NCBI RefSeq assembly: GCF_000024345.1
Contig: NC_013729.1
Coordinates: forward strand, 6,510,001 to 6,574,000
DNA length: 64,000 nucleotides
Direction of reading: 5' to 3'
Source: Kribbella flavida DSM 17836
Lineage (GTDB): Bacteria; Actinomycetota; Actinomycetes; Propionibacteriales; Kribbellaceae
The position numbers and the translations under genes are program-made. The notes beneath the pieces were generated by a model. The model worked only from the letters and a program-made list of their open reading frames with translations. It had not been told where the DNA came from and searched no databases. Below, one piece after another: positions 42,581 to 52,409 of the stretch (position 1 is the first letter of the stretch; each line of letters begins with the position of its first letter).

Positions 42581-43444
42581 ATGAAGACACCAGTCACCGT
42601 TCTCGGCCTCGGCGCGATGGGCGCCGCCCTCGCCCGGGCCTTCGCCGCCGCCGGCCACCCGACCACCGTCTGGAACCGGACCCCGGGCCGGGCCCCCGAC
42701 CTCACCGACGTGACCCGCGCGAAGAGCATCGGCGACGCGATCGCGGCCAGCCCGCTCGTTGTCGTTTGCCTGCTCACCAACGACACGGTGCACGACACCC
42801 TGGAACCCATCGCACCGGAACTCGCCGGCCGCTCCGTGGTGAACCTCACCAACGGCACCCCCGAGCAGGCCCGCCGGATGGCCGACTGGGCCGCGCAACA
42901 GGGCGTGGACTACCTCGACGGCGGGATCATGGCCGTGCCGGACATGATCGGCGGACCGGCCGCGTTCATCCTCTACAGCGGCTCCCCCGTCGCCTTCGAG
43001 AAGTACCAGCCGGCCCTCGCCGTCCTGGCCCGTCCGCTGTTCGTCGGCAGCGACGCGGGACTGGCGGCCCTGCAGGACCTGTCGCTGCTGACCGGGATGT
43101 ACGGCATGTTCGCCGGCGTCACGCACGCGCTCGCACTGGTGTCGAGCGAGAAGGTCTCCCCCACCGCGTTCACCCAGGACCTGCTGGTCCCCTGGCTCAC
43201 CGCCATGCTCGGCACGGTCCAGCAGATCGCCAAGGATCTCGAGTACGGCGCGGAGCCGGGAGCCGCCGGCTCGAACCTCGCGATGCAGGCGGCCGCTTTC
43301 GGCAACCTCATCGACGCCTCCCGGGGCCAGGGAGTCGACCCCGGGCTGCTGACACCGATGGGTGACCTGCTCAAGCGCGCGGTCGAGCAGGGGCACGGCG
43401 ACGAGGACCTGGCCGCCCTCGTCCGCCTGCTGTCCGAGCGCTGA
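42581..43444 (+). CDS. NAD(P)-binding imine reductase-like / 6-phosphogluconate dehydrogenase-like oxidoreductase
   Basis: The protein has 287 residues. A Rossmann motif VLGLGAMGAALARAFAAAGH opens the NADP domain, and TVWNRTPGR indicates NADPH preference. The GGIMAVPDMIGGP segment matches imine reductases rather than hydroxyisobutyrate dehydrogenases. The C-terminal helical domain should form the dimer site. It may reduce cyclic imines or related C=N bonds. It is the only plus-strand gene in the ribosomal super-cluster, with its own promoter. Confidence 0.87.
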   Translation: MKTPVTVLGLGAMGAALARAFAAAGHPTTVWNRTPGRAPDLTDVTRAKSIGDAIAASPLVVVCLLTNDTVHDTLEPIAPELAGRSVVNLTNGTPEQARRMADWAAQQGVDYLDGGIMAVPDMIGGPAAFILYSGSPVAFEKYQPALAVLARPLFVGSDAGLAALQDLSLLTGMYGMFAGVTHALALVSSEKVSPTAFTQDLLVPWLTAMLGTVQQIAKDLEYGAEPGAAGSNLAMQAAAFGNLIDASRGQGVDPGLLTPMGDLLKRAVEQGHGDEDLAALVRLLSER

Positions 43445-43472
43445 ACCACCTTGCGCTGAAGGGCGGAGCCGG

Positions 43473-44285
43473 TCAGGAGTGGTGGGTGGCGGCCCACTGC
43501 TCCCCGGCCTGCCAAACCCGTTCCGGCATCAGGTCGAGCAGGTCGCAGGCCGCGTCCAGGTGGGCCAGCGCGGTGCCGGAGTCGCGGTAGGCCGGCAGGA
43601 TCGCGACGAACCGCCGCCCTTCGCAGCTGAAGCCGAACGGCGGCACCTTGGCGAGCACGTCGACGGCCCGCCGGTTCAGCACCTCCAGCGCCAGGTCCTC
43701 GCGGCCGTTGAACAGGCAGTACTTCTCGCTGAGCCCGGTCACCGTCAGCTTCAGCGGCACCAGACTGGCTGCCGCGACCGGGGCCAGCGAAGTGGGCAGC
43801 AGCTGCAGCGGGGGCAGCGGCCGGTCCACCTCCAGGTCCAGGAAGTCGAAGCCCAGCTGCCGGTGCCGCACCTTGTGCCGGAACCGGCCGGTGAGCAGCT
43901 CGCGGCCCCGGTGCCGGCCGGTGGTGACGTCGTACACCTCGGCCGCCGGGTCCACGTCGAACGGCGGGAACGGCCAGCGGTCGACCAGGTCGGGATCACC
44001 GGCGCTGAACTGCCAGCCGAGCTGCCGGACCGCGTCGCTCCAGGCCCGGCGCTGCCGCCCTTCGGCGATCCGGAACCCGGCGGTCAGCGCGACCAGCACC
44101 AGGAACCACGCGAGGACCAGCCAGCCCACCCAGCGCGGCTCCACCAGCAGGCCCACGACGACCAGCGGAACCGCGACCAGGAACCAGAGCACGTAGACCA
44201 GCGCCGACCCCTGGCGCAGCTGCCACGCCCAGTCCGGGCGCAGCCGGGGGCCGGGCACGTGGCCGCCGGCGGGGGTCGCGCTCAC
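43473..44285 (-). CDS. Uncharacterised two-span membrane protein
   Basis: The protein has 270 residues from GTG 44285, which overlaps the previous stop as GTGA. Two membrane spans lie near residues 30-50 and 54-75; the rest is soluble and contains FDFLDLEVDRPLPPLQLLP and a Trp-rich end. No family was recognised. It is coupled to the DUF1707 gene, so the two products may form a membrane complex. It ends convergently with the oxidoreductase gene. Confidence 0.75.
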   Translation of the reverse strand: MSATPAGGHVPGPRLRPDWAWQLRQGSALVYVLWFLVAVPLVVVGLLVEPRWVGWLVLAWFLVLVALTAGFRIAEGRQRRAWSDAVRQLGWQFSAGDPDLVDRWPFPPFDVDPAAEVYDVTTGRHRGRELLTGRFRHKVRHRQLGFDFLDLEVDRPLPPLQLLPTSLAPVAAASLVPLKLTVTGLSEKYCLFNGREDLALEVLNRRAVDVLAKVPPFGFSCEGRRFVAILPAYRDSGTALAHLDAACDLLDLMPERVWQAGEQWAATHHS

Positions 44286-44737
44286 CGCCGCTTTCCGAGG
44301 TTGCTGAACGCGAAGAGCGCCCACGGGATCAGCAGCCAGACCGGCCAGAACGCCGGCCAGTCGCCGCCGTTGCCCAGGCCGATGACGAACCAGATCACCA
44401 CGTTCAGCAGCACCACGCCGGTGAAACCGCCGGTCAGGTGCTGCAGCGCCTTGTTCTGCGGCTGGTTCGGCTTCTTCCGCTCCGGGAAGGTGCCGGGCTC
44501 AGGGGCCGGCTTGACGTTCTCCACCATGGCGGGCGTCTGGTACGTCCGCACCGGCGGCAGGTCACGCACCAGCGGCTCCAGCTCGCCGTAGGTCTGCGCG
44601 CCGTACAGCCGGTCGAGCCGGGCGGTGAACTCGGGCTGGTCCAGCCGGCCGTCCGCGAACGCGTCCCGCAGTCGCCCGGCGATCTTGTCGCGGTCGGCCT
44701 CGGTGAAACGCTGGTGTGGCTGGTACGGACTGGGCAT
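44282..44737 (-). CDS. DUF1707 domain membrane protein
   Basis: The protein has 151 residues. The N-terminal DUF1707 module is plain: DRDKIAGRLRDAFADGRLDQ and EFTARLDRLYGAQTYGELEPL. It is followed by a Pro/Lys linker and two C-terminal spans (about 105-122 and 127-144; WPAFWPVWLLIPWALFAF). The role of DUF1707 is unknown. The gene lies 92 bases after map and may be read through from the spc operon. Confidence 0.88.
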   Translation of the reverse strand: MPSPYQPHQRFTEADRDKIAGRLRDAFADGRLDQPEFTARLDRLYGAQTYGELEPLVRDLPPVRTYQTPAMVENVKPAPEPGTFPERKKPNQPQNKALQHLTGGFTGVVLLNVVIWFVIGLGNGGDWPAFWPVWLLIPWALFAFSNLGKRR

Positions 44738-44829
44738 GTCTCAAGTGTGCCTCAGCCCGGGCCTGAGCGGCGTCCCCCGAGGGGTGGACCCCGGCCTTCA
44801 CCGGGCCACCGACGGTCCGGCGGTGCGGC

Positions 44830-45654
44830 TCAGTCGGCCAGCGGGCCGAAGGTGACGCCGAGCTCGGCGAGCTTGGCCTCGCCGCCGTCCAGCGCGGTCA
44901 GGATCCACGGACCCTGCGGGGTCAGCGTGAACGTGTGCTCGGTGTGCGCGGCAGCCGACCCGTCGTCGGTGACCACGGTCCAGTCGTCCTCGAGCGTGTG
45001 GTTGTCCTGCTTGCCCAGCGTCAGCATCGGCTCGACCGCGAGCGCCAGCCCCTCGACCAGCTTGGGTCCCTTGCCGGGACGGCCGAAGTTCGGCACGTTC
45101 GGCGGCTGGTGCATCGCCGACCCGATGCCGTGCCCGACGAAGTCCTCGACGATCCCGTACGACGAGTTGGCTCGCACGTGCGCCTCGACCGCGGCCGAGA
45201 TGTCGGTCAGCCGGCCACCCAGCTTCGCGGCCGCGAAGCCGCGCCACATCGACTCCTCGCAGATCCGGGCCAGCTCCAGCAGCTCGGGCGCGACGTCGCC
45301 GACGCCGACCGTGATCGCGGCGTCGCCGTGCCAGCCGTCGACAATCGCGCCGCAGTCGATCGAGATCAGGTCGCCGTCGGCCAGCACCCGGTCACCGGGG
45401 ATGCCGTGCACGATCTCGTCGTTGACCGACGCGCAGATCGAGCCGGTGAAGCCGTGGTAGCCCTTGAACGACGGCGTCGCGCCGGCGGACCGGATGTGGT
45501 CCTCGGCGATCGCGTCCAGCTCGCCGGTGCTGACGCCGGCCTTCACCTCGCCGCGCAGCAGCTCCAGCGTGCGGCCGACCACCAGGCCGGCCTTGCGCAT
45601 GGCCAGGATCTGCTCGCGGGTCTTGATCTCGATCCCGCGGTCCTTGAAGATCAT
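44830..45654 (-). CDS. map: Methionine aminopeptidase, type I
   Basis: The protein has 274 residues. Metal ligands are visible in ISIDCGAIVDGWHGDAAIT (two Asp), VGHGIGSAMHQPP (His), AVEPML (Glu) and a C-terminal HTEHTFTL (Glu). It removes the initiator Met from nascent proteins. It follows adk as in most bacteria, but a hairpin in the 96-base gap may reduce transcription. Confidence 0.97.
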   Translation of the reverse strand: MIFKDRGIEIKTREQILAMRKAGLVVGRTLELLRGEVKAGVSTGELDAIAEDHIRSAGATPSFKGYHGFTGSICASVNDEIVHGIPGDRVLADGDLISIDCGAIVDGWHGDAAITVGVGDVAPELLELARICEESMWRGFAAAKLGGRLTDISAAVEAHVRANSSYGIVEDFVGHGIGSAMHQPPNVPNFGRPGKGPKLVEGLALAVEPMLTLGKQDNHTLEDDWTVVTDDGSAAAHTEHTFTLTPQGPWILTALDGGEAKLAELGVTFGPLAD

Positions 45655-45689
45655 CGGCTCCGTACTCCGGCTCGCCGGCCGGCGGTCGC

Positions 45690-45720
45690 GCCGGGCGGGA
45701 CAATGGCTGGCCCGCCCGGC
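45690..45720 (-). terminator. Hairpin between adk and map
   Basis: GCCGGGCGGG (45690-45699) and CCCGCCCGGC (45711-45720) are exact complements with an 11-base loop. It may attenuate transcription between adk and map or stabilise the adk transcript end. Confidence 0.6.
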
Positions 45721-45750
45721 ACCCCGGAGGGCACCGGACGGGCCGGGAAA

Positions 45751-46323
45751 CTACTCGGTGACGGTCTTCAGCGCCGCGAGAACCCGCTCGCTGACCTCGT
45801 CGATCTCGCCGACGCCGTCCACCTCGACCAGCAGGCCACGCTGCGCGTACACCTGCAGCAGCGGCTTGGTCTCTGCGGTGTAGACGTCCTGCCGGTGCCG
45901 GATGACCTCTTCGGAGTCGTCGGACCGGCCGTCGATCTTGGCCCGCCGCAGCATCCGGTCCACCAGCACGTCGGTGTCGGCGACCAGCGCCACCACCGCG
46001 TCCAGCTTGTGCCCGTGCTCGGCGAGCAGGTCGTCCAGCGTGCCGACCTGCGGCAGGGTCCGGGGGTAGCCGTCCAGCAGGAAGCCGGCTCCGGCGTCCG
46101 CCTCGGACAGCCGGTCCCGGACCATCGCGTTGGTGACCTCGTCGGGGACGTAGTTGCCCGCGTCCATGTACCGCTTCGCCTCGAGACCCAGCTCCGTCTC
46201 GTCTTTCACGTTCTGCCGGAAGATGTCGCCGGTGGAGACCGCGGGGATGCCGAGCCGCTCCGCAAGCACCTTTGCCTGCGTGCCCTTGCCCGCCCCGGGC
46301 GGACCCATCAGCAACATTCTCAT
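45751..46323 (-). CDS. adk: Adenylate kinase
   Basis: The protein has 190 residues, the short form without a full LID insertion, as in other actinobacteria. It begins [20 protein letters not shown] (P-loop) and has AMP-site and LID segments SAGDIFR-like [20 protein letters not shown] and [14 protein letters not shown]. It balances ATP, ADP and AMP. The ATG overlaps the secY stop as ATGA. Confidence 0.98.
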   Translation of the reverse strand: MRMLLMGPPGAGKGTQAKVLAERLGIPAVSTGDIFRQNVKDETELGLEAKRYMDAGNYVPDEVTNAMVRDRLSEADAGAGFLLDGYPRTLPQVGTLDDLLAEHGHKLDAVVALVADTDVLVDRMLRRAKIDGRSDDSEEVIRHRQDVYTAETKPLLQVYAQRGLLVEVDGVGEIDEVSERVLAALKTVTE

Positions 46324-47624
46324 CAGCGCAGGAACCCTTCGTAGTTACGCTGCTGCAGCTGACTCTCGATCTGCTTCACCGTGTCCAGACCGACGCCGAC
46401 CATGATCAGGATCGACGTTCCACCGAACGGGAAGTTCTGGCTGGCGTTCAAGAGCACCAGCGCGATCAGCGGGATCATCGAGACGATCGCCAGGTAGATC
46501 GCGCCCGGCAGCGTGATGCGGGACAGGACGTAGGACAGGTACTCCTCGGTCGGCCGGCCCGCCCGGATGCCCGGGATGAAGCCGCCGTACTTCTTCATGT
46601 TGTCTGCAACTTCCTTCGGGTTGAAGGTAATCGAGACGTAGAAGTACGTGAAGAAGATGATCAGCGCGACGTACGTCACCATGTAGATCCAGTGGTCGCC
46701 CCGGACCAGGTTCGCCTGGATCCACTGGGCCCACTTCTCCTCCTGGCGGAACTGGCTGACCAGCACCGGGAGGTACATCAGGCTGGAGGCGAAGATGACC
46801 GGGATCACACCGGCCTGGTTCACCTTCAGCGGGATGTAGGTCGACGTGCCGCCGAACATCTTCCGGCCGACCATGCGCTTGGCGTACTGCACCGGGATCC
46901 GGCGCTGCGCCTGCTCGATGAAGATCACCGCGGCCACGATGACCAGACCGATCGCGATCACGACCAGGAACGTGCCGACGCCGCGGTCCTTGCGGATCGC
47001 CCACAGCTGGGTCGGGAAGGTGGCGACGATCTGGGTGAAGATCAGGATCGACATGCCGTTGCCGACGCCGCGGTCGGTGATCAGCTCACCGAGCCACATC
47101 ACGACGCCGGTGCCGGCGGTCATGGTGAGCACCATCACGACGACCGGGAACACCTTGTCGCTGTGCAGCAGCGGCAGGTCACAGCCCTGGAACAGCCGGC
47201 CGGGGGTCCGGGCGAGCGCGACGAACGCGGTCGCCTGCAGGATCGCCAGGCCGACGGTCAGGAACCGGGTGTACTGGGTGATCTTGCCCTGGCCCGCCTG
47301 GCCTTCCTTCTTCAGCGACTCCAGCCGCGGGATGACCACGGTGAGCAGCTGCAGGATGATGCTGGCGGTGATGTACGGCATGATGCCGAGCGCGAAGATC
47401 GCGAGCTGCAGCAGCGCGCCGCCGGAGAACAGGTTGATCAGGTTGTAGAGGTTGGCATTGGCCCCCGTCTGGGACTGCCGCAGACAGACGTCCAGCGACT
47501 GGACGTTGACGCCAGGCGCCGGAACGACCGAGCCGATCCGGAAGATCACGACGATGAAGAGCACGAACAAGATCTTCCGGCGCAGGTCCGGAGTCTTGAA
47601 CGCGTTGGCAAAGGCGCCTAACAC
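46323..47624 (-). CDS. secY: Preprotein translocase subunit SecY
   Basis: The protein has 433 residues from GTG 47624 ([17 protein letters not shown]), with a GGGAGGA ribosome site; a 17-residue upstream extension is rejected. Ten membrane spans are apparent, with family segments [15 protein letters not shown] (plug region follows) and [13 protein letters not shown]. It forms the protein-conducting channel with SecE and SecG. The second codon is TTA, a rare Leu codon in this GC-rich genome. It starts 131 bases after rplO and may have its own promoter. Confidence 0.97.
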   Translation of the reverse strand: MLGAFANAFKTPDLRRKILFVLFIVVIFRIGSVVPAPGVNVQSLDVCLRQSQTGANANLYNLINLFSGGALLQLAIFALGIMPYITASIILQLLTVVIPRLESLKKEGQAGQGKITQYTRFLTVGLAILQATAFVALARTPGRLFQGCDLPLLHSDKVFPVVVMVLTMTAGTGVVMWLGELITDRGVGNGMSILIFTQIVATFPTQLWAIRKDRGVGTFLVVIAIGLVIVAAVIFIEQAQRRIPVQYAKRMVGRKMFGGTSTYIPLKVNQAGVIPVIFASSLMYLPVLVSQFRQEEKWAQWIQANLVRGDHWIYMVTYVALIIFFTYFYVSITFNPKEVADNMKKYGGFIPGIRAGRPTEEYLSYVLSRITLPGAIYLAIVSMIPLIALVLLNASQNFPFGGTSILIMVGVGLDTVKQIESQLQQRNYEGFLR

Positions 47625-47696
47625 CCTGTCCTCCCACAAGTTTCCCTTGCCCCGGGCAGGGCAGGGGCCTAGCAAAGCAGCTGGGCAAAAGACGAA

Positions 47697-47752
47697 CCAG
47701 GGCTCGCCCGAACTCAGCGCAGACTATCAGCGCTGGCTCGCACGAGCCCTGG
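47697..47752. repeat. Inverted repeat in the rplO-secY gap
   Basis: CCAGGGCTCG (47697-47706) and CGAGCCCTGG (47743-47752) are exact 10-base arms around 36 bases that include CAGCGC/GCGCTG pairs and, on the minus strand, a TAGTCT that could be a -10 box. It may terminate part of the spc operon transcript or form the secY leader. Confidence 0.55.
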
Positions 47753-47755
47753 CAC

Positions 47756-48196
47756 TCACACCTCGGTGGTGGTTCCTCCGGCCGCCTGGATCTTCTCCTT
47801 GGCGGACTTCGAGAACTTGTGCGCCGAAACCTGCAGTGCCACGGTCAGTTCGCCGTCACCCAGCACCTTCACCGGCTGACTGGCCCGGACCGCTCCCTTG
47901 GCGACGAGCTCGGCCACGCCGACCTCACCACCCTCGGGGAACAGCTGACCGAGCTTGTCCAGGTTAACGACCTGGAACTCGACTCGGTTCCTGCTCTTGA
48001 AGCCCTTGAGCTTCGGCAGCCGCATGTGCAGCGGCATCTGGCCACCCTCGAACCACTCGGGGATGTTGTTGCGGGCCTGCGACCCCTTGGTACCGCGGCC
48101 GGCAGTCTTGCCCTTGCTGCCTTCACCACGACCCACCCGGGTCTTGGCGGTCTTGGCGCCAGGCGCCGGACGCAGGTGATGAACCTTCAGCGCCAT
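47756..48196 (-). CDS. rplO: 50S ribosomal protein L15
   Basis: The protein has 146 residues, starting [20 protein letters not shown], with the Gly-rich [23 protein letters not shown]-binding segment (quoted only to its 20-residue limit). It follows rpmD by one base and is the last ribosomal gene before secY. Confidence 0.97.
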   Translation of the reverse strand: MALKVHHLRPAPGAKTAKTRVGRGEGSKGKTAGRGTKGSQARNNIPEWFEGGQMPLHMRLPKLKGFKSRNRVEFQVVNLDKLGQLFPEGGEVGVAELVAKGAVRASQPVKVLGDGELTVALQVSAHKFSKSAKEKIQAAGGTTTEV

Positions 48197-48197
48197 G

Positions 48198-48380
48198 TCA
48201 GTCGACCTCCTCGACGGTGATGAGGTGGCGAACCGTGCGGACCATGCCGCGGATCTCCGGACGGTCGTCGTGAACGGCGACGTCGCCGATCCGCTTCACG
48301 CCCAGGGTCCGCAGGGTGTCGCGCTGGTTCTGCTTGCCACCGATGCCGGAACGGGTCTGGGTCACCTTCAGGCGAGCCAT
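48198..48380 (-). CDS. rpmD: 50S ribosomal protein L30
   Basis: The protein has 60 residues: [19 protein letters not shown], then [20 protein letters not shown] and a C-terminal [11 protein letters not shown]. The ATG overlaps the rpsE stop as ATGA. It is followed almost directly by rplO, the standard S5-L30-L15 order. Confidence 0.97.
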   Translation of the reverse strand: MARLKVTQTRSGIGGKQNQRDTLRTLGVKRIGDVAVHDDRPEIRGMVRTVRHLITVEEVD

Positions 48381-48979
48381 CAGGAAGCCACCTCCGCCCG
48401 CGCCTTCAGCAGCGCCGCCGGGGCGACGTGCTCCACCGGCAGGCCACGACGCGCGGCCACCGCCTCCGGGGTCTCCAGGCTGCGCAGCGCCTCGACGGTG
48501 GCGTGCACCACGTTGATGGCGTTGGACGAACCCAGCGACTTGCTGAGGATGTCGTGGATCCCGGCGCACTCCAGTACCGCACGCGCCGAACCACCCGCGA
48601 TCACACCGGTACCAGGAGCAGCCGGGCGCAGCATGACCACGCCGGCCGCCTTCTCGCCCTGGACCGGGTGCGGGATGGTGCCCTGGATCCTCGGCACCTT
48701 GAAGAACGCCTTCTTGGCCTCCTCGACGCCCTTGGCGATCGCCGCGGGCACCTCCTTGGCCTTGCCGTAACCCACACCGACGGTGCCGTCACCGTCGCCG
48801 ACGACCACGAGGGCGGTGAAGCTGAAGCGACGACCACCCTTCACGACCTTGGCGACCCGGTTGATGGCAACCACGCGCTCGATGTAGGCGGTCTTGTCAG
48901 CTGCCTGACCGCGACCACCGTCGCGGCCACGGCGCTCACCACCGGCGCCGCCTCCGCGACGCTGCTGGCCTCCGCTCAT
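48380..48979 (-). CDS. rpsE: 30S ribosomal protein S5
   Basis: The protein has 199 residues. A Gly/Arg-rich N-terminus ([19 protein letters not shown]) precedes the S5 domain with [20 protein letters not shown] and [19 protein letters not shown]. It supports decoding accuracy. The RG-rich start resembles nucleic-acid-binding tails. Confidence 0.97.
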   Translation of the reverse strand: MSGGQQRRGGGAGGERRGRDGGRGQAADKTAYIERVVAINRVAKVVKGGRRFSFTALVVVGDGDGTVGVGYGKAKEVPAAIAKGVEEAKKAFFKVPRIQGTIPHPVQGEKAAGVVMLRPAAPGTGVIAGGSARAVLECAGIHDILSKSLGSSNAINVVHATVEALRSLETPEAVAARRGLPVEHVAPAALLKARAEVAS

Positions 48980-49010
48980 TTCGAACTACCTTCTTCCCTT
49001 GTCGCCGTCA

Positions 49011-49394
49011 TCAGAAGCCGAGCCCGCCCTCGCGGGCGGCGTCGGCCAGTGCCGCGATGCGGCCGTGGTACTTGTTCCCGGCCCGGTCGAACACGACCGA
49101 GTCGATACCGGCGGCCTTGGCACGGTCGGCGAGCAGGCCGCCCACCGTCTTGGCCTTGTCGGTCTTGTTCGCTTCCGCGCCGCGCAGGTCCGCCTCCATC
49201 GTGGAGGCCGACACCAGCGTCACGCCGGCCACGTCGTCGATGACCTGAGCGAACAGGTGCTTCGACGACTTGGTGACCACCAGGCGCGGCCGGTCGGCCG
49301 TGCCGTTGACCTTCTTGCGGACCCGGATCTGGCGACGCAGCCGGGAGGCCGTCTTCTTCGCCGCGTGCTTGTTGTGACGCAGTCCGATCGCCAT
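49011..49394 (-). CDS. rplR: 50S ribosomal protein L18
   Basis: The protein has 127 residues, with a basic N-terminus ([20 protein letters not shown]) and the L18 core [20 protein letters not shown]; it ends [17 protein letters not shown]. It binds 5S rRNA together with L5. It starts 2 bases after rplF. Confidence 0.97.
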   Translation of the reverse strand: MAIGLRHNKHAAKKTASRLRRQIRVRKKVNGTADRPRLVVTKSSKHLFAQVIDDVAGVTLVSASTMEADLRGAEANKTDKAKTVGGLLADRAKAAGIDSVVFDRAGNKYHGRIAALADAAREGGLGF

Positions 49395-49396
49395 GG

Positions 49397-49939
49397 TTAC
49401 TTACCAGCCTTTCCGACCTTGCGGCGGACCTGCTCGCCCGCGTACCGCACGCCCTTGCCCTTGTACGGCTCGGGCTTGCGCAGCTTGCGGATGTTCGCGG
49501 CGACCTCACCGACGGACTGCTTGTCGATTCCCTGCACCGAGAACTTGGTCGGCGACTCCACCGCGAAGGTGATGCCTTCCGGCGCGTCCACCGTGATGGT
49601 GTGGCTGTAGCCCAGCGAGAACTCCAGCTGGGTCGGGCCCTTGGCCAGGACCCGGTAGCCGACGCCGACGATCTCGAGCTTCTTCTCGTAGCCGTCCGTC
49701 ACGCCGGTCACCAGGTTGGCGAGCAGCGTCCGGGACAGGCCGTGCAGTTCCTTGCTCTTGCGCTGGTCGTCCGGGCGGACGACGGCGATCGTGCCGTCCT
49801 CGTCCCGGTTGACCACGATGGGCTCCGCAACAACGTGCGAGAGCTGACCCTTGGGACCCTTCACGGTGACCGTCTGGCCGTCGATCGTGACGTCGACGCC
49901 GGACGGGACCGTGATCGGGAGCTTACCGATGCGAGACAT
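49397..49939 (-). CDS. rplF: 50S ribosomal protein L6
   Basis: The protein has 180 residues, [20 protein letters not shown] at the start and [20 protein letters not shown] at the end, both classic L6 segments near the sarcin-ricin loop. It starts 27 bases after rpsH. Confidence 0.98.
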   Translation of the reverse strand: MSRIGKLPITVPSGVDVTIDGQTVTVKGPKGQLSHVVAEPIVVNRDEDGTIAVVRPDDQRKSKELHGLSRTLLANLVTGVTDGYEKKLEIVGVGYRVLAKGPTQLEFSLGYSHTITVDAPEGITFAVESPTKFSVQGIDKQSVGEVAANIRKLRKPEPYKGKGVRYAGEQVRRKVGKAGK

Positions 49940-49966
49940 GAATGTGGTCCTCCTTCCGGTTCTTCG

Positions 49967-50374
49967 TCACCAGACGTAGGCGAGGACTTCCCCGCCAACG
50001 CCCTTGTTCTTGGCCTGTCGGTCGGTCAGCAGTCCCTGCGACGTCGAGATGATCGCGACGCCGAGGCCACCGAGCACCTTCGGCAGGTTCGTCGACTTCG
50101 CGTACACGCGCAGCCCGGGCTTGCTGATCCGGCGCACGCCCGCGATGGAGCGCTCCCGGCTCGGCCCGAACTTGAGGTCGACGATCAGGGTCTTGCCGAC
50201 GGTGCCCTCCTTGGGCTCCTCCACCTTGTAGGAGGAGATGTAGCCCTCCTGCTGGAGGATGTCGGCGATGCCCTGCTTGATCTTGCTGTACGGCATCGAG
50301 GTCGACTCGTGGTACGCCTGGTTGGCGTTGCGCAGACGCGTCAGCATGTCTGCGATCGGGTCGGTCATCGTCAT
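49967..50374 (-). CDS. rpsH: 30S ribosomal protein S8
   Basis: The protein has 135 residues: [20 protein letters not shown] at the start and [20 protein letters not shown] at the end. It binds helix 21 of 16S rRNA and often represses the spc operon in other bacteria. The 94-base gap to rpsZ upstream holds no gene. Confidence 0.98.
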   Translation of the reverse strand: MTMTDPIADMLTRLRNANQAYHESTSMPYSKIKQGIADILQQEGYISSYKVEEPKEGTVGKTLIVDLKFGPSRERSIAGVRRISKPGLRVYAKSTNLPKVLGGLGVAIISTSQGLLTDRQAKNKGVGGEVLAYVW

Positions 50375-50468
50375 GGCCTGGGGCCTCTTTCCCGCCGTGG
50401 TTTCGCCGGCCGGCGACCTACGGTGACTAGATGGTGGGTGGAGAAAAGTGCGGTGCTGAACAGGTCGG

Positions 50469-50654
50469 TCACCAGCTGGACTTGGTCACGCCGGGCAGCT
50501 CGCCCCGGTGCGCCATCTCCCGCAGGCAGATCCGGCACAGGCCGAACTTGCGGAAGACCGCCTTCGGCCGGCCGCACCGCTGGCAGCGCGTGTAACCGCG
50601 CACCGCGAACTTGGGCTTCCGGGCCTGCTTGACCTTGAGTGCTGTCTTCGCCAC
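50469..50654 (-). CDS. rpsZ: 30S ribosomal protein S14, zinc-binding type Z
   Basis: The protein has 61 residues from GTG 50654. The four zinc Cys are in [11 protein letters not shown] and [10 protein letters not shown]. This short type is the constitutive zinc form; zinc-starved actinobacteria use a longer Cys-free paralog encoded elsewhere. It follows rplE by one base. Confidence 0.97.
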   Translation of the reverse strand: MAKTALKVKQARKPKFAVRGYTRCQRCGRPKAVFRKFGLCRICLREMAHRGELPGVTKSSW

Positions 50655-50655
50655 G

Positions 50656-51228
50656 TCAGTTCTCCTTGAACGGGAAGCCGAGCTGCCGCAGCAGCGCCCG
50701 CCCCTCGTCGTCGTTCTTGGCGCTGGTCACCACGGTGATGTCCATGCCCCGGACCCGGTCGATCCGGTCCTGGTTGATCTCGTGGAACATCACCTGCTCG
50801 GTCAGGCCGAAGGTGTAGTTCCCGTTGCCGTCGAACTGCTTCGGCGACAGACCGCGGAAGTCGCGGATCCGGGGCAGCGCGAGCGCCAGCAGCCGGTCCA
50901 GGAACTCCCACATCCGGTCGCCGCGCAGGGTCACGTGCGCGCCGATCGGCATGCCCTCGCGCAGCTTGAACTGCGCGATCGACTTGCGGGCCTTGGTCAC
51001 CTGGGGCTTCTGCCCGGTGATCGCGGCCAGGTCCTTGATCGCGCCGTCGATCAGCTTCGAGTCACGCGCCGCCTCGCCGACACCCATGTTCACCACGATC
51101 TTGATGAGCCCGGGCACCTGCATGACGTTCTCGAACTGGAACTGCTCCTGCAGCTGGCCGACGATCTCTTCGCGGTACTTGGTCTTCAGCCGGGGCTGTG
51201 TCTTCGCCTCGGTCACTGCGGTGGTCAT
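50656..51228 (-). CDS. rplE: 50S ribosomal protein L5
   Basis: The protein has 190 residues. Segments [20 protein letters not shown] and [12 protein letters not shown]-like [20 protein letters not shown] identify L5, which binds 5S rRNA and the P-site tRNA. The ATG overlaps the rplX stop as ATGA. Confidence 0.98.
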   Translation of the reverse strand: MTTAVTEAKTQPRLKTKYREEIVGQLQEQFQFENVMQVPGLIKIVVNMGVGEAARDSKLIDGAIKDLAAITGQKPQVTKARKSIAQFKLREGMPIGAHVTLRGDRMWEFLDRLLALALPRIRDFRGLSPKQFDGNGNYTFGLTEQVMFHEINQDRIDRVRGMDITVVTSAKNDDEGRALLRQLGFPFKEN

Positions 51229-51635
51229 CAGATCTCCTCGCCGGTACGCCGCGCGATCCGGACGCTCCGGTAACCGGTGTACGTCGAACCGTCGGGGCGC
51301 CGCTTCTGCACCTCGACGCGGTTGTACCCGACGCGGGTGGTCACCTTCTGCTTCTTGCCGTCCTTCTCGACCTCGACCAGCAGCATCACGTTGGAGACGT
51401 GGATCGGTGCCTCCTGGGTGACGATGCCGCCCGTGGTGCCGCCGCGCTGGGCCTGCTGCACCTTGGTGTGCTTCTTGACCCGGTTCACGCCTTCGACGAC
51501 GACGAGCTCCGCGTCGGGCTGTACCGAGATGATCTTGCCCTCGAGGCCCTTGGACTTGCCGGTGATCACGCGAACGAGATCACCCTTCTTCACGTGCAGC
51601 TTGCGCTGCGACTTGTTGGCTGCCTGGTCTGCCAT
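51228..51635 (-). CDS. rplX: 50S ribosomal protein L24
   Basis: The protein has 135 residues with an N-terminal extension before the KOW motif [40 protein letters not shown] is the second conserved part. It helps to start 50S assembly. It follows rplN by 2 bases. Confidence 0.97.
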   Translation of the reverse strand: MADQAANKSQRKLHVKKGDLVRVITGKSKGLEGKIISVQPDAELVVVEGVNRVKKHTKVQQAQRGGTTGGIVTQEAPIHVSNVMLLVEVEKDGKKQKVTTRVGYNRVEVQKRRPDGSTYTGYRSVRIARRTGEEI

Positions 51636-51637
51636 GG

Positions 51638-52006
51638 TCAGAGCACCTCCGGAGCGAGCGAGATGATCTTCATGAAGCGCTTCTCGCGCAGCTCCCGGCC
51701 GACCGGCCCGAAGATGCGGGTGCCGCGCGGCTCGCCGTCGGCCTTGAGGATGACGGCGGCGTTCTCGTCGAACCGGATGTAGGAGCCGTCCGGACGCCGG
51801 CGCTCCTTCACGGTCCGCACGACGACCGCCTTGACGACGTCACCCTTCTTCACACCACCACCCGGGATCGCGTCCTTGACGGTGGCGACGATCGTGTCGC
51901 CGACACCGGCGTAGCGCCGACCGGAGCCACCGAGCACGCGGATGCAAAGGATCTCCTTCGCACCCGTGTTGTCGGCGACCTTCAGTCGCGACTCCTGCTG
52001 GATCAT
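51638..52006 (-). CDS. rplN: 50S ribosomal protein L14
   Basis: The protein has 122 residues: [20 protein letters not shown] at the start and [20 protein letters not shown] at the end. It sits at the subunit interface. It is separated from rpsQ by 106 bases, the largest gap within the S10-spc array, so it probably heads the spc operon. Confidence 0.98.
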   Translation of the reverse strand: MIQQESRLKVADNTGAKEILCIRVLGGSGRRYAGVGDTIVATVKDAIPGGGVKKGDVVKAVVVRTVKERRRPDGSYIRFDENAAVILKADGEPRGTRIFGPVGRELREKRFMKIISLAPEVL

Positions 52007-52112
52007 CTGTTGATCTCCTGGTTGTCTCGCTGGTTCTCACTCACGTGAGCCTTGCGGAACGAATGATTTCGATTGGGTACAGCTGGGCGTGACCGAGACC
52101 TCGTGGCCGGGC
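52007..52112. promoter_or_regulatory. Gap between S10 and spc operons
   Basis: This 106-base gap divides rpsQ from rplN. It holds a perfect CTCACGTGAG palindrome around 52037-52046 and an AT-richer ATGATTTCGATTGGGT segment. It is a likely site for a promoter or processing point of the spc operon, but no firm -35/-10 pair was found. Confidence 0.4.
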
Positions 52113-52409
52113 CTACTTGGCCTTCTCGAGGATCTCGACGATGCGCCACCGCTTGGTGGCCGACAGCGGCCGGGTCTCCATCAGGAGGACGCGGTCGCCG
52201 ATGCCGGCGGCGTTCTGCTCGTCGTGCGCCTTGAGCTTGCTGGTACGGCGGATGACCTTGCCGTACAGCTTGTGCTTGACCCGGTCCTCGACCTCGACGG
52301 TGACGGTCTTGTCCATCTTGTCGCTCAGCACCAGACCCTCACGGGTCTTGCGGCGGCCTCGCGCCTGGGTCGTGCTCACGGTCTCGTCCTTTGCTACGTT
52401 CTCGGTCAT
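52113..52409 (-). CDS. rpsQ: 30S ribosomal protein S17
   Basis: The protein has 98 residues with a short N-terminal extension; the core reads [20 protein letters not shown] and ends [19 protein letters not shown]. It binds the 5' domain of 16S rRNA. The ATG overlaps the rpmC stop by 4 bases. Confidence 0.97.
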   Translation of the reverse strand: MTENVAKDETVSTTQARGRRKTREGLVLSDKMDKTVTVEVEDRVKHKLYGKVIRRTSKLKAHDEQNAAGIGDRVLLMETRPLSATKRWRIVEILEKAK

